Part shown: one piece after another, positions 19,937 through 30,615 of the stretch
How positions within the stretch are numbered: the first letter of the stretch is position 1
How the letters are laid out: each line of letters opens with the position of its first letter
NCBI GenBank assembly: GCA_021809435.1
Contig: JAKBAD010000006.1
Span: 62,001-126,000, forward strand
DNA: 64,000 bases
Direction: 5' to 3'
Source: Pseudomonadota bacterium
Lineage (GTDB): Bacteria; Pseudomonadota; Alphaproteobacteria; Acetobacterales; Acetobacteraceae
Position numbers and translations under genes: made by a program
The notes under the pieces: model-generated
Databases searched by the model: none
The model's input: only the letters and a program-made list of their open reading frames with translations
Told to the model about the DNA's origin: nothing

Positions 19937-20783
19937 AGCCATTCTCGGCCATGTGCGCGCCGAGCCCTCGCGCACATGGTCCATCATTATCAGCTTTTTC
20001 GGCGATGCTATTGTGCCGCGCGGCGGGGCGGTGTGGCTGGGGACGCTATTGGGATTCTTCAAGGGGCTGGACGTGGCCGAAACCGTGGTGCGCAGCGCTA
20101 TGTCCCGGCTCGCCGCCGAGGATTGGCTGACCCGCACCCGCCAGGGGCGTAACAGCTACTATCATCTGGCCGAGCGCGGGCGCGAGACGTTCGCCCAGGC
20201 CGCTCAGCGCATCTACCATCATCGCCCCCCCGCCTGGACCGGCGCGTTCGACGCCTTTCTGGTCGAACCCGCCGCCCGTGAAGCCGTGCGCGAGGCGCTC
20301 GACCAAGCCGGCTTTGGCGTGCCGCTGCCTGGCGTGTTCGTGGCGCCCCAGGGCGGCATTATCCCTCAGGCCGGGGCCAATTTGCCGCGCCTGTCACTCA
20401 GCGGCACGCCAGACGCTCTGCGCGAGCTGGCCGCCCGGGCCTGGAAGCTCGATGAGCTGGGTGTCGCCTATGCGCGCTTTTGCGCCGTGTTCGGCCCGCT
20501 CGAGGCCGCGCTCGCGCAGGGGGCCCAGCTTTCCTCGCTCGAATCCATCATGGCCCGCGTGCTGCTGATCCATGAATATCGCCGCATTGTGCTGCGTGAC
20601 CCCGTGCTGCCCCCGGCCATCCTGCCCGCCCCTTGGTCGGGCGATGAAGCCCGCCGCCTCTGCGCGGCCCTCTATCGCCATCTGCTCAGCCCCTCCGAGC
20701 GTTGGCTCGACCAGCACGCCATCGGCGCAAACGGCACCCCGCTCCCCGCTAACCCCGAAATAACCAGCCGTTTCAAAGATTAA
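19917..20783 (+). CDS. paaX: PaaX family phenylacetate-responsive repressor
   Basis: [66 protein letters not shown]; PaaX-type C-terminus. Confidence 0.9.
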   Translation: MSPPPLEAILGHVRAEPSRTWSIIISFFGDAIVPRGGAVWLGTLLGFFKGLDVAETVVRSAMSRLAAEDWLTRTRQGRNSYYHLAERGRETFAQAAQRIYHHRPPAWTGAFDAFLVEPAAREAVREALDQAGFGVPLPGVFVAPQGGIIPQAGANLPRLSLSGTPDALRELAARAWKLDELGVAYARFCAVFGPLEAALAQGAQLSSLESIMARVLLIHEYRRIVLRDPVLPPAILPAPWSGDEARRLCAALYRHLLSPSERWLDQHAIGANGTPLPANPEITSRFKD

Positions 20784-20824
20784 GGACGAAGACGGCCGCT
20801 CCACCCCCAGCGAATTTGAATGTG

Positions 20825-20858
20825 TTGCAAAATTTAATTGCACTTCGATATTTTGCAA
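20825..20858. promoter_or_regulatory. Operator-like inverted repeat TTGCAAAAT-N16-ATTTTGCAA upstream of paaA
   Basis: Perfect 9-bp arms; 30 bp before paaA start. Confidence 0.55.
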
Positions 20859-20887
20859 TATATTCTCCGCCGCAGGGGAGAACCACC

Positions 20888-21868
<981 letters not shown>

Positions 21869-21911
21869 TTTCATCGGGCGCCCACCGCGCCCAAGCACAA
21901 GGACCTCAACC

Positions 21912-22199
21912 ATGGCCGAACCCGCCACCCCGCTCTGGGAAGTTTTCATCCGCAGCCGCAACGGCTTGGCCCACCGCCATGCCGGCTCGCTGCACGCCCC
22001 CGATGCCACGCTCGCCCTGCAAGCCGCGCGCGACCTGTTCACCCGCCGCGGCGAGGGACTGTCTCTCTGGGTGGTGCCTTCCAGCGCCATTACCGCCTCC
22101 GATCCCGCCGATCAGGGCATGATGTTCGAGCCGACCGGCTCGAAAATCTACCGCCACCCCACCTTTTACGAAATTCCCGACGAAGTCGGACATATGTGA
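21912..22199 (+). CDS. paaB: Phenylacetyl-CoA epoxidase subunit PaaB
   Basis: WEVFIRSRNGLAHRHAGSLHAPDATLALQAARDLFTRRGEG. Confidence 0.95.
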   Translation: MAEPATPLWEVFIRSRNGLAHRHAGSLHAPDATLALQAARDLFTRRGEGLSLWVVPSSAITASDPADQGMMFEPTGSKIYRHPTFYEIPDEVGHM

Positions 22200-22206
22200 G
22201 GCAGTC

Positions 22207-22971
22207 ATGGCCACCACCTCCATCACCGTGCAGGCCACGCCCCTGTTGGCTTACCTGCTCAAACGCGCCGATGACGCGCTGATCCTCGGCCATCGCCTCT
22301 CCGAGTGGTGCGGCGCCGCCCCGCTCATGGAAGAGGAAATGGCGCTCGCCAATATGGGGCTCGATCTCATCGGCCAGGCCCGCGCCCTCTACGGTTACGC
22401 CGCCGAACGCGAAGGCGCGGGGCGCACCGAGGATGATTACGCCTATCGCCGCGATGAGCGTGCCTTTGGCAATTTGCTTTTGCTTGAGCAGCCCAACGGC
22501 GACTTCGCCCAAACCATGGTACGCCAGCTGCTTTATTCCGCCTTCATCGATCCCTATTGGCGCGCGCTCATGACCTCGCCCGATGCCACGCTGGCCGCCA
22601 TTGCCGCGAAATCGGAGAAGGAGAGCGCTTATCATCTCCGCCATGCGTCCGAATGGGTGATCCGTCTGGGGGATGGCACCGCCGAGAGCCACCGCCGGGC
22701 CCAGGCCGCGCTCGAGCGGCTTTGGCCCTATACGGGCGAGTTGTTCGCCCCCGAGGATGAAGCGCTCGTCGGCCTGGTCGCCAATCCTCCCACCCTGCGC
22801 GCGGCCTGGCGTGAAACTCTGAGCCGCGTGCTGGCCCAGGCCACGCTGACCATGCCCACTGATGGCTGGATGCAGAGCGGCGGCCGCGCGGGCGCGCATT
22901 CGGAGCATCTGGGCCATCTTCTGGCCGAGCTGCAATATCTGCCACGTACCTATCCGGGAGCCGTGTGGTGA
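22207..22971 (+). CDS. paaC: Phenylacetyl-CoA epoxidase subunit PaaC
   Basis: ADDALILGHRLSEWCGAAPLMEEEMALANMGLDLIGQAR, EKESAYHLRHASEWVIRLGDGT. Confidence 0.95.
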   Translation: MATTSITVQATPLLAYLLKRADDALILGHRLSEWCGAAPLMEEEMALANMGLDLIGQARALYGYAAEREGAGRTEDDYAYRRDERAFGNLLLLEQPNGDFAQTMVRQLLYSAFIDPYWRALMTSPDATLAAIAAKSEKESAYHLRHASEWVIRLGDGTAESHRRAQAALERLWPYTGELFAPEDEALVGLVANPPTLRAAWRETLSRVLAQATLTMPTDGWMQSGGRAGAHSEHLGHLLAELQYLPRTYPGAVW

Positions 22972-23456
22972 GCGAGACAGCGCGCCGGGCGGAAATCTGG
23001 CGCGTGGCGGGTGCCGTGTGCGATCCTGAAATTCCCGTGCTCACCATCGCCGATATGGGCGTGCTGCGCGATGTGCGGGTTGTGGGGGAGGTGATCGAAA
23101 TCGACATCACCCCCACTTATTCCGGCTGCCCGGCCATGAATATGATCGCGCTCGAACTTGAAACCACTCTGGAAGCCGCGGGGTTTGGCCGGCCCCGGAT
23201 CAATCTCGTGCTGTCGCCGGCCTGGACGACCGATTTTCTCACCGATGACGCGCGTGAGAAGCTGCGCGCTTATGGTATTGCCCCGCCCGCCAAGGCGGCT
23301 GGCCGCCGGGGGTTATTTGGCGTTGAGCACGTGCCCTGCCCACGCTGCGGCTCATATTTGACCGAGGAAATCGCCCCGTTTGGCTCCACCTCCTGCAAAT
23401 CGCTTTGGCGCTGCCAAAGCTGCCGTGAACCTTTCGATTATTTTAAATGCCATTAA
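22965..23456 (+). CDS. paaD: PaaD (epoxidase maturation/MIP18-type)
   Basis: VCDPEIPVLTIADMGVLRDV, YSGCPAMNMI, C-terminal Zn-type Cys motif CPRCGS...CKSLWRCQSCREPFDYFKCH. Confidence 0.93.
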   Translation: MVSETARRAEIWRVAGAVCDPEIPVLTIADMGVLRDVRVVGEVIEIDITPTYSGCPAMNMIALELETTLEAAGFGRPRINLVLSPAWTTDFLTDDAREKLRAYGIAPPAKAAGRRGLFGVEHVPCPRCGSYLTEEIAPFGSTSCKSLWRCQSCREPFDYFKCH

Positions 23457-23467
23457 AGGGCCTTGCC

Positions 23468-24571
23468 ATGTCGATCACCACAGACAAGCCGCGTGCCACC
23501 GCCCCGCGCTTCCATGCGCTGCGCGTGCGCGAGATCACCCGTGAAACGCCCGACGCCGTTTCGGTTAGCTTCGAGGTGCCGCCTGAGCTTGCCGCCGACT
23601 ATGCCTTCGCGGCGGGCCAATATCTCACATTGCGTATGACGCTCGATGGCGAGGAACTGCGCCGCTCCTACTCCATCTGCACCGCGCCCGGAGACGGCGA
23701 TCTGCGCATCGCGGTCAAGCAACTGCCAGGCGGGCGTGTCTCGGGTTGGGTGAATGCCGCTCTCAAACCAGGCGATTGGCTCGATGTCATGACCCCCACC
23801 GGCCGCTTCGGCCTCGCCCACGCGCCGGGCAATGGCCGGCAGCATGTCGCTTTTGCCGCGGGTTCAGGCATTACGCCCGTGCTTTCCATCGCCCGCGATG
23901 TGCTGATGCGCGAGCCAGGCTCGCATTTCACCCTGTTTTACGGCAATCGCGTTACCGAGAGTATTTTATTTCGCACCGCGCTGGAGGAGTTGAAAGACCG
24001 CTATCTCGCGCGCTTTGCGGTTTTTCATGTACTCTCGCGCGAACAGCAGGACCTGTCAGCCCTCAATGGCCATCTGAACGCTGAAAAAATCCGCGACCTG
24101 CTCGCCACAGTTGGGGGCGCCGCTAAAATCGACCATGCCTTTGTTTGCGGCCCCGAGGCGATGATCGACGAGGTTGGCACTGCCCTGCGCGATGCCGGCC
24201 TGGCCGAGGAGCGCCTCCATACCGAGCGCTTCGTCTCCGCCCTTGGCGGGCGCCCGCGCGCCGCGCCGGTGGTTGATGAAGCCGCCCCGCCCGCTCACAT
24301 CGCCACTCTGATCGTGGATGGCAAAACCCGCGATGTACCCGTGGCGGCCGGCGAAGCCGTGCTCGATGCCGCGCTGCGCGCTGGGCTCGACCTGCCCTTC
24401 GCCTGCAAGGGCGGCATGTGCTCCACGTGCCGCGCCAAGGTTGTTGAGGGCGCGGTTGAAATGGCGCTGAATTACGCGCTGGAGCCTTGGGAAACCGAGG
24501 CTGGCTTCGTGCTCACCTGCCAGGCCCAATGCACGACCCCGCGTGTCACCATAGATTACGACCATATCTGA
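23468..24571 (+). CDS. paaE: Phenylacetyl-CoA epoxidase reductase PaaE
   Basis: FNR-type FAD/NAD domain RRSYSIC plus C-terminal ferredoxin CKGGMCSTCRAKVVEG. Confidence 0.95.
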   Translation: MSITTDKPRATAPRFHALRVREITRETPDAVSVSFEVPPELAADYAFAAGQYLTLRMTLDGEELRRSYSICTAPGDGDLRIAVKQLPGGRVSGWVNAALKPGDWLDVMTPTGRFGLAHAPGNGRQHVAFAAGSGITPVLSIARDVLMREPGSHFTLFYGNRVTESILFRTALEELKDRYLARFAVFHVLSREQQDLSALNGHLNAEKIRDLLATVGGAAKIDHAFVCGPEAMIDEVGTALRDAGLAEERLHTERFVSALGGRPRAAPVVDEAAPPAHIATLIVDGKTRDVPVAAGEAVLDAALRAGLDLPFACKGGMCSTCRAKVVEGAVEMALNYALEPWETEAGFVLTCQAQCTTPRVTIDYDHI

Positions 24572-24595
24572 CGGCCGGCCGCGGAACGCCAACTC

Positions 24596-24627
24596 AAAAG
24601 CCCCCCGGAGAAATCCGGGGGGCTTTT
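24596..24627. terminator. Strong bidirectional rho-independent terminator between convergent paaE and paaK
   Basis: AAAAGCCCCCCGGA-GAAA-TCCGGGGGGCTTTT. Confidence 0.93.
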
Positions 24628-24697
24628 CTTGTGTTGCTTGAAATCTTGATAAAAACGCCGTTTTTTCAAACCATAGTGCCGCCGGATGTTTTGGCGA

Positions 24698-26032
24698 CTA
24701 CGCCTTCGGCCGCCGGTCGACAATCCGTTTGGCTTTACCGGTCAGCGAGCGTTCCACCTCGCCAGGCCCGTGCAGCATCACGCGCGTGGTCACGCCGATG
24801 CTGTCCTTGATCCGTTTTAAAATCTTCCGCTCTCCACCGGCGAGATCCATGGTGTCATAGGCCGCGCCCATCACCTCGGCGTGCACGGTCAGCTCATCCA
24901 TGCGCCCCTCGCGGGTCAGCTCCAGCTGGTAATGACCCGAGCAGAAATCTTGCGCGAGCAGGATTTCCTCGATCTGAGAGGGAAATAAATTTACCCCGCG
25001 CAGAATGATCATATCATCTGACCGGCCGGTGATTTTCTCCATCCGCCGCATGCCATGCCGCGCGGTCCCGGCCATCAGCCTGGTCAAATCACGTGTGCGA
25101 TAGCGGATGATCGGAAACGCCTCCTTGGTGAGTGAGGTAAAAACCAGCTCGCCCTTTTCGCCGTCGGGCAGTACTTCGCCGGTGACCGGATCGATGATCT
25201 CGGGATAAAAATGATCCTCCCAGATATGAAGCCCATCCTTGGTCTCCACGCATTCCTGCGCCACGCCCGGCCCGATCACTTCTGAGAGCCCGTAAATATC
25301 CGTGGCGTCGAGTGAGAAAGCCCGCTCAATTTCGCCGCGCATGGCGTTCGTCCATGGTTCGGCGCCAAAAATACCGAATTTGAGCGAGCTTTCGCGTGCC
25401 TCCAACCCGGCTTTGGCAAACCCGTCTTGCAGCGCCAGCATATAGCTTGGCGTCACCATAATGGCATCGGGTTTGAAATCATTGATCAGCTGCACTTGCC
25501 GTTCAGTCATGCCGCCTGACATCGGCACCACCGTGCAGCCTAGCCGCTCGGCGCCATAATGCGCGCCCAGCCCGCCAGTAAACAGCCCGTAGCCATAGGC
25601 CACATGTACCATCATGCCTGGCCGAACCCCCGCCGCACGGATCGAGCGGGCCATGACATCCGCCCACATATCAATATCAGCCTGCGTATAGCCCACCACA
25701 ATCGGTTTGCCGGTGGTGCCCGATGAGCCGTGCACCCGGGCCAGCTTTTCCCGCGGCACGGCGAACATGTTGAACGGATAATTGTCGCGTAAATCCGTCT
25801 TTACCGTGAACGGGAATTTGGCGAGATCACTCAGCTCGCGCAGATCCGACGGATGCACCCCCGCCTCGTCAAACTGGCGCTTATAAAACGGCACGTTTTC
25901 GTAAGCATGGCGCAGCGACCAGGCCAGCCGCTCGCGCTGCAGCGCCATGATCTGATCGCGCGAGGCCCGCTCCGCGTCATCAAGCTCGCCGCCGCCTCGC
26001 CTTGCGCCCATCGCGGGCATGGTCATGTTCAT
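24698..26032 (-). CDS. paaK: Phenylacetate-CoA ligase
   Basis: VHGSSGTTGKPIVVGYTQADIDMWADVMARS, YGLSEVIGPGVAQEC, GRSDDMIILRGVNLFPSQIEEILL. Confidence 0.97.
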   Translation of the reverse strand: MNMTMPAMGARRGGGELDDAERASRDQIMALQRERLAWSLRHAYENVPFYKRQFDEAGVHPSDLRELSDLAKFPFTVKTDLRDNYPFNMFAVPREKLARVHGSSGTTGKPIVVGYTQADIDMWADVMARSIRAAGVRPGMMVHVAYGYGLFTGGLGAHYGAERLGCTVVPMSGGMTERQVQLINDFKPDAIMVTPSYMLALQDGFAKAGLEARESSLKFGIFGAEPWTNAMRGEIERAFSLDATDIYGLSEVIGPGVAQECVETKDGLHIWEDHFYPEIIDPVTGEVLPDGEKGELVFTSLTKEAFPIIRYRTRDLTRLMAGTARHGMRRMEKITGRSDDMIILRGVNLFPSQIEEILLAQDFCSGHYQLELTREGRMDELTVHAEVMGAAYDTMDLAGGERKILKRIKDSIGVTTRVMLHGPGEVERSLTGKAKRIVDRRPKA

Positions 26033-26059
26033 TTTTGTCTCTCCCCCGATTTTACTTGT

Positions 26060-26479
26060 TTATGTAACGGTGCCGCCAATCAGGCGCGAATGGCCGCGAA
26101 ACAGCGCGATCACCTCGCCCTCCTGCGCCACCTCGATATCATAAATTCCCGAGCGCCCAGCGCGTGAAACCTCGCGCGCCGTGGCCACCAGCCGCTTGCC
26201 CGCCTTGCCCGGGCGTAGATAGGTAATCGAGCAATGTGCCGCCACGGCGCGCTCATTATGGCTGTTGCAGGCGAAGGCGAACGCGCTGTCGGCGAGCGCG
26301 AAGATAAACCCGCCATGGGCGGTGCCGTGGCCGTTGGTCATGGCGGGCGTCACGGTCATGGCCAGTTGCGCCGTGCCCGGCCCCACTGCCAAAATCTCCA
26401 TGCCCAGCCCCTGGCTGGCGGCATCATTGGCCCACATCGCCTCGGCGGTGGCGCGGGCTATGTCGTTAGGGGCGCTCAT
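26060..26479 (-). CDS. paaI: Hydroxyphenylacetyl-CoA thioesterase
   Basis: NGHGTAHGGFIFALADSAFAFACNSH hotdog motif. Confidence 0.93.
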   Translation of the reverse strand: MSAPNDIARATAEAMWANDAASQGLGMEILAVGPGTAQLAMTVTPAMTNGHGTAHGGFIFALADSAFAFACNSHNERAVAAHCSITYLRPGKAGKRLVATAREVSRAGRSGIYDIEVAQEGEVIALFRGHSRLIGGTVT

Positions 26480-27261
26480 GCCGGGCGGCCCGTAAAGCGC
26501 GGTGCGCGTTTTGCCACAAAGGCGGTCACGCCTTCGCGGTAATCAGGCGTGCGCCCGGCGGCGCGTTGCAGGTCGCGCTCCACATTCAACTGCTCATCGA
26601 GCGAATTGCCAGCCGAGGCGTTAAATGCCGCCTTGGTCAGCGCCAGCCCCTGGGTCGGCTGTGTGGCCAGATGCGCGGCCAGCGCGCGGGCCTCGCTCAT
26701 CAGCGCCGCGTCATCCACGGCTTTCCAAATCATCCCCCAGCGTTCCGCCTGTTCAGCCGCCACCGGCTCGCCAAGCAGCGCCAGCCCGCGGGCGCGCGCC
26801 TCTCCTACCAGCCGGGGCAGGAAAAAACTGCCGCCCGCATCCGGCACCAGTCCGATTTTGGCGAAAGACTGGATGAATTTCGCCGAGCGCGCCGCCAGCA
26901 CAATATCGCACGCCAGCGCGATATTCGCCCCCGCCCCCGCCGCCACGCCGTTCACCGCGCATATCACCGGTTTTTGCAGCCGCCGCAGCCGCCGCACCAG
27001 CGGGTTGTAAAACCGCTCCAGCGTCTCGCCAAGGTCGGGCGGTCCTTCAGCGCCAGCGCGATCGCCTAAATCCTGGCCAGCGCAAAATCCGCGCCCGGCG
27101 CCGCTCAGCAGCACGGCGCGCCAGCTTTCCTCCGCGGCCTCTGCCAGCGCCAAAGCCAGCGCGGCGTGCAGCGCCTCGTTAAAGGCGTTCAGCCGCTCCG
27201 GGCGGTTGAGCGTCAGCTCCATCCACCCTTCATGGCGGGTTACCAACAGCACGTCACTCAT
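26476..27261 (-). CDS. paaG: 2-(1,2-epoxy-1,2-dihydrophenyl)acetyl-CoA isomerase / enoyl-CoA hydratase family
   Basis: GAGRGFCAGQDL, FAKIGLVPDAGGSFFLPRLVG; 4-nt overlap with paaI. Confidence 0.93.
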   Translation of the reverse strand: MSDVLLVTRHEGWMELTLNRPERLNAFNEALHAALALALAEAAEESWRAVLLSGAGRGFCAGQDLGDRAGAEGPPDLGETLERFYNPLVRRLRRLQKPVICAVNGVAAGAGANIALACDIVLAARSAKFIQSFAKIGLVPDAGGSFFLPRLVGEARARGLALLGEPVAAEQAERWGMIWKAVDDAALMSEARALAAHLATQPTQGLALTKAAFNASAGNSLDEQLNVERDLQRAAGRTPDYREGVTAFVAKRAPRFTGRPA

Positions 27262-27303
27262 TCTGGCGTCCTCCGGGTCTGGGGCTGCACAACCCCTCTT
27301 GAA

Positions 27304-27323
27304 TTGACCGATCGTTCGGTTAA
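27304..27323. promoter_or_regulatory. TetR-type operator TTGACCGATCGTTCGGTTAA in divergent paaG/paaJ promoter region
   Basis: ACCGA-TCGT-TCGGT inverted repeat between divergent transcripts. Confidence 0.65.
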
Positions 27324-27391
27324 TATTTAGTCCAACGGGGGATGATGTCAACAATGACCTACGCCCTCCGCGTGAGAAGGGGAAAAACGTC

Positions 27392-28615
27392 ATGACCGAT
27401 CAGCGCCTGCGTGCGGCCTATATTTGCGACTTCACCCGCACGCCCTTTGGCCGTTACGGTGGGGCTCTCAAATCCGTGCGCGCCGATGATCTGGCCGCTC
27501 ATCCGCTGGGCGAACTGCGCGCGCGCCACCCCGATATCGATTGGGCGGCGCTCGATGATGTGGTGCTGGGCTGCGCCAATCAGGCGGGGGAGGATAACCG
27601 CAACATCGCGCGCATGGCGGCGTTGCTCGCGGGCTATCCGGTCAGCGTGCCGGGCACCACGGTCAACCGCTTGTGTGGATCGGGGCTGGATGCTGTGGGC
27701 ATTGCCGCCCGCGCCATCGCCACCGGTGATGCCGAGCTGGTGCTGGCGGGTGGCGCCGAGAGCATGACCCGCGCGCCCTTCGTCATGCCCAAGGCGGGTG
27801 AGGCTTTCTCGCGCCAGACCGAGATTTTCGACACCACCATCGGCTGGCGGTTCATCAACCCCGCGCTGCACGCCCAATTTGGCACCGATTCGATGCCCGA
27901 AACCGCCGAGAACGTCGCCGAGGCGTTTGGCATTTCGCGCGCCGACCAAGACAAGTTCGCTCAGCGCAGTCAGCAGCGTGCCGCCCAGGCCCAGGCGGCG
28001 GGCTATTTCGCCGGTGAGATCACCCCCATCCCCGTGCCCGGGAAAAAAGGCGCCGTCACCCTTATGGCCCACGACGAACACCCCCGCCCTGAAACCACGC
28101 TCGACCAGCTGGCCACTCTCAAAACGCCGTTCCGCGCGCAAGGTGGCACGGTTACCGCCGGCAATGCGTCGGGTGTCAATGATGGTGCCGCCGCGCTGCT
28201 GCTTGCCTCCGAGACGGCGGTGGCCAAATACCGCCTCACGCCCCGCGCCCGGGTGGTCTCGGTGGTGCAGGCCGGCGTCGAGCCGCGGCTCATGGGCATG
28301 GGGCCGCTCCCCGCTACCCAAAAACTGCTTGGCCGCATTGGGCTGTCCCTGGCCGATATCGATCTGATCGAGCTGAACGAGGCCTTCGCCGCCCAGGCGC
28401 TGGCCGTGCTCCGCCAGCTCGGCTTGCCCGATGACGCGGCCCACGTGAACCCGCATGGCGGCGCCATCGCGCTAGGTCATCCGCTCGGCGCGTCCGGCGC
28501 CCGCCTGGTCATGACCGCCGTGCGCGGGCTGGAGGCTGGCGGGGGCAAGCGCGCCATCGCCACCATGTGCATCGGTGTCGGGCAGGGCATCGCCGCCCTC
28601 ATTGAGCGGGTGTGA
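27392..28615 (+). CDS. paaJ: 3-oxoadipyl-CoA/3-oxo-5,6-dehydrosuberyl-CoA thiolase
   Basis: [40 protein letters not shown]. Confidence 0.95.
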   Translation: MTDQRLRAAYICDFTRTPFGRYGGALKSVRADDLAAHPLGELRARHPDIDWAALDDVVLGCANQAGEDNRNIARMAALLAGYPVSVPGTTVNRLCGSGLDAVGIAARAIATGDAELVLAGGAESMTRAPFVMPKAGEAFSRQTEIFDTTIGWRFINPALHAQFGTDSMPETAENVAEAFGISRADQDKFAQRSQQRAAQAQAAGYFAGEITPIPVPGKKGAVTLMAHDEHPRPETTLDQLATLKTPFRAQGGTVTAGNASGVNDGAAALLLASETAVAKYRLTPRARVVSVVQAGVEPRLMGMGPLPATQKLLGRIGLSLADIDLIELNEAFAAQALAVLRQLGLPDDAAHVNPHGGAIALGHPLGASGARLVMTAVRGLEAGGGKRAIATMCIGVGQGIAALIERV

Positions 28616-28617
28616 GC

Positions 28618-30615
28618 ATGAGCGTCACCATCACGCGCGAGCGCGGGGTTGGCGTCATCACGCTGGCCAACCCGCCGGTCAATGCCCTCAACACCCCGTT
28701 GCGCGCGGCCCTGCTGGCGGCGGTGCGTGAGCTGGAAGCCGATGCCGGCGTGCGCGCGCTGGTTATTTGGGGCGGGGCAGGGTGCTTTGTCGCCGGTGCC
28801 GATATCGGTGAGATGAGCCGTCCGCCCGAGGCGCCGTTTCTTCCCGAACTCACCGCCGCGCTCGAGGGTTGCGCCAAGCCCGTGGTGGCGGCGCTGGGCG
28901 GCGCGACGCTGGGGGGCGGCTGCGAACTCGCCCTGGCGTGCGACCTGCGCTTAGCCTCCCCCGGCGCGCTCATCGGCCTCACCGAGACCCGCCTCGGCCT
29001 GATCCCAGGCGCTGGCGGCACGCAGCGCCTGACGCGCCTGGTGGGCGAGGCCAAGGCGATCGAGATGATCTGTGCTGGTCAGGTGCTTACCGCCGCCGAG
29101 GCCCAGGCGATCGGGCTGATCGATGATCTCATCGCCACCGACCTCCTCGCCGCCGCCATCGCACGCGCGCCCAATACGCCCAAGCGCCGTGTCTCCGCCC
29201 TCACGCCGCCACCCTCGGTGTCTGGCCCCGCCATTGTCGCGGCGCTCAAGCGCGCGCGGGGCGTGCCCGCCATCGCCGAGGCCATTCGCGTCATCGGCGC
29301 CGCCCACGGGCCCTTCGCGCACGGTCTGGCCCTGGAGCGCGAGGCCTTTCTGCGCCTGCGCGCCAGCCCCGAGGCCGCTGCGCTGCGCCATCTCTTCTTC
29401 GCCGAGCGCGAGGCCGCCAAGGTGCCTGGGCTAGCGGGTATCAAATCCCGGGCGGTGACGCGGGCGGCGGTCATTGGCGCGGGTACCATGGGCGCGGGCA
29501 TTGCCGCGGCTCTGCTTGCCGCGGGCCTGCCGGTCACGCTCATCGAGCGCGACGAAGCCGCCGCCCAGGCGGGCGCCGCGCGCGTCTCCGCCTTGCTGCG
29601 CGCACCCGGTGCCGCCCTCGCCGCCACCGCCGACTGGTCCGGCCTCGCGCAAGCCGACCTCATTATCGAGGCGGCTTTCGAGGATCTGGCCGTGAAGCGA
29701 GATATTTTTCATCGGCTCGATACGGTAGCCAAACCCGGCGCGGTGCTGGCCACCAACACCTCTTATCTCGACCTCGCCGCCATTGCTGGCGCCACCTCAC
29801 GCCCGGCCGATGTGCTGGGTCTGCATTTTTTCGCCCCCGCCCATATCATGAAGCTGCTCGAGCTGGTGCGCCTGCCCATCACCGCCCCCGATGTGCTGGC
29901 CACCGGCTTGGCGCTGGCCAAGCGGCTTGGCAAGCAGCCGGTGGTGGCGGGTAATGCCGAAGGCTTCATCGGTAACCGCGTTTATGCGGCCTATCGCCGC
30001 CATGCCGAATATCTTCTGGCCGATGGCGCCCTGCCCGCGCAGGTGGATGAAGCGCTCGAATCTTATGGTTTCGCCATGGGTGTTTTCGCCGTCTCAGACA
30101 TTTCCGGCCTCGACATCGCCCACGCCCTGCGCCGTCAGCGCGATGCCACACGCGACCCCGCCGAGCGCTATGTCACCATCCCCGATCAACTGGTCGCGCT
30201 TGGCCGCCTGGGGCGCAAAACCAGCGCTGGCTGGTATCGCTACACCCCCGATGGCCAGCGCCACCCGGACCCCGAGGTGGCCGATCTCATCGCCAAATCC
30301 CGCTCTGGCCCGGCCCAAGGCTTCACAGCCCAGGCCATCTGGCGCCGCTTGCTTGCCATCATGGCCAACGAGGGCGCCAGGCTGCTGGCCGAGGGCATTG
30401 CTCTGCGCGCCAGCGACCTCGATGTCGCGTTCGTCAATGGCTATGGCTTTCCCCGCGCCAAGGGTGGCCCCATGTGGGCAGCCGACGCGCTCGGTTTGCC
30501 AGCCCTGCTGGCGGAATTGCAGGCCGCCCACGAGCCGCCCGCGCCGCTGCTCATCACCCTTGCCAACAACAAAAAGCGCCTGAGTGCCTGGCGCCAGGAC
30601 GGAGACACCCCATGA
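28618..30615 (+). CDS. Fused enoyl-CoA hydratase / 3-hydroxyacyl-CoA dehydrogenase (FadB/FadJ-like; PaaF+PaaH equivalent)
   Basis: N-terminal crotonase fold (GGAGCFVAGADIGEM, LGLIPGAGGTQRL) then AVIGAGTMGAGIAAALLAAGLPVTLIERD and 3HCDH C-terminal domains. Confidence 0.9.
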   Translation: MSVTITRERGVGVITLANPPVNALNTPLRAALLAAVRELEADAGVRALVIWGGAGCFVAGADIGEMSRPPEAPFLPELTAALEGCAKPVVAALGGATLGGGCELALACDLRLASPGALIGLTETRLGLIPGAGGTQRLTRLVGEAKAIEMICAGQVLTAAEAQAIGLIDDLIATDLLAAAIARAPNTPKRRVSALTPPPSVSGPAIVAALKRARGVPAIAEAIRVIGAAHGPFAHGLALEREAFLRLRASPEAAALRHLFFAEREAAKVPGLAGIKSRAVTRAAVIGAGTMGAGIAAALLAAGLPVTLIERDEAAAQAGAARVSALLRAPGAALAATADWSGLAQADLIIEAAFEDLAVKRDIFHRLDTVAKPGAVLATNTSYLDLAAIAGATSRPADVLGLHFFAPAHIMKLLELVRLPITAPDVLATGLALAKRLGKQPVVAGNAEGFIGNRVYAAYRRHAEYLLADGALPAQVDEALESYGFAMGVFAVSDISGLDIAHALRRQRDATRDPAERYVTIPDQLVALGRLGRKTSAGWYRYTPDGQRHPDPEVADLIAKSRSGPAQGFTAQAIWRRLLAIMANEGARLLAEGIALRASDLDVAFVNGYGFPRAKGGPMWAADALGLPALLAELQAAHEPPAPLLITLANNKKRLSAWRQDGDTP

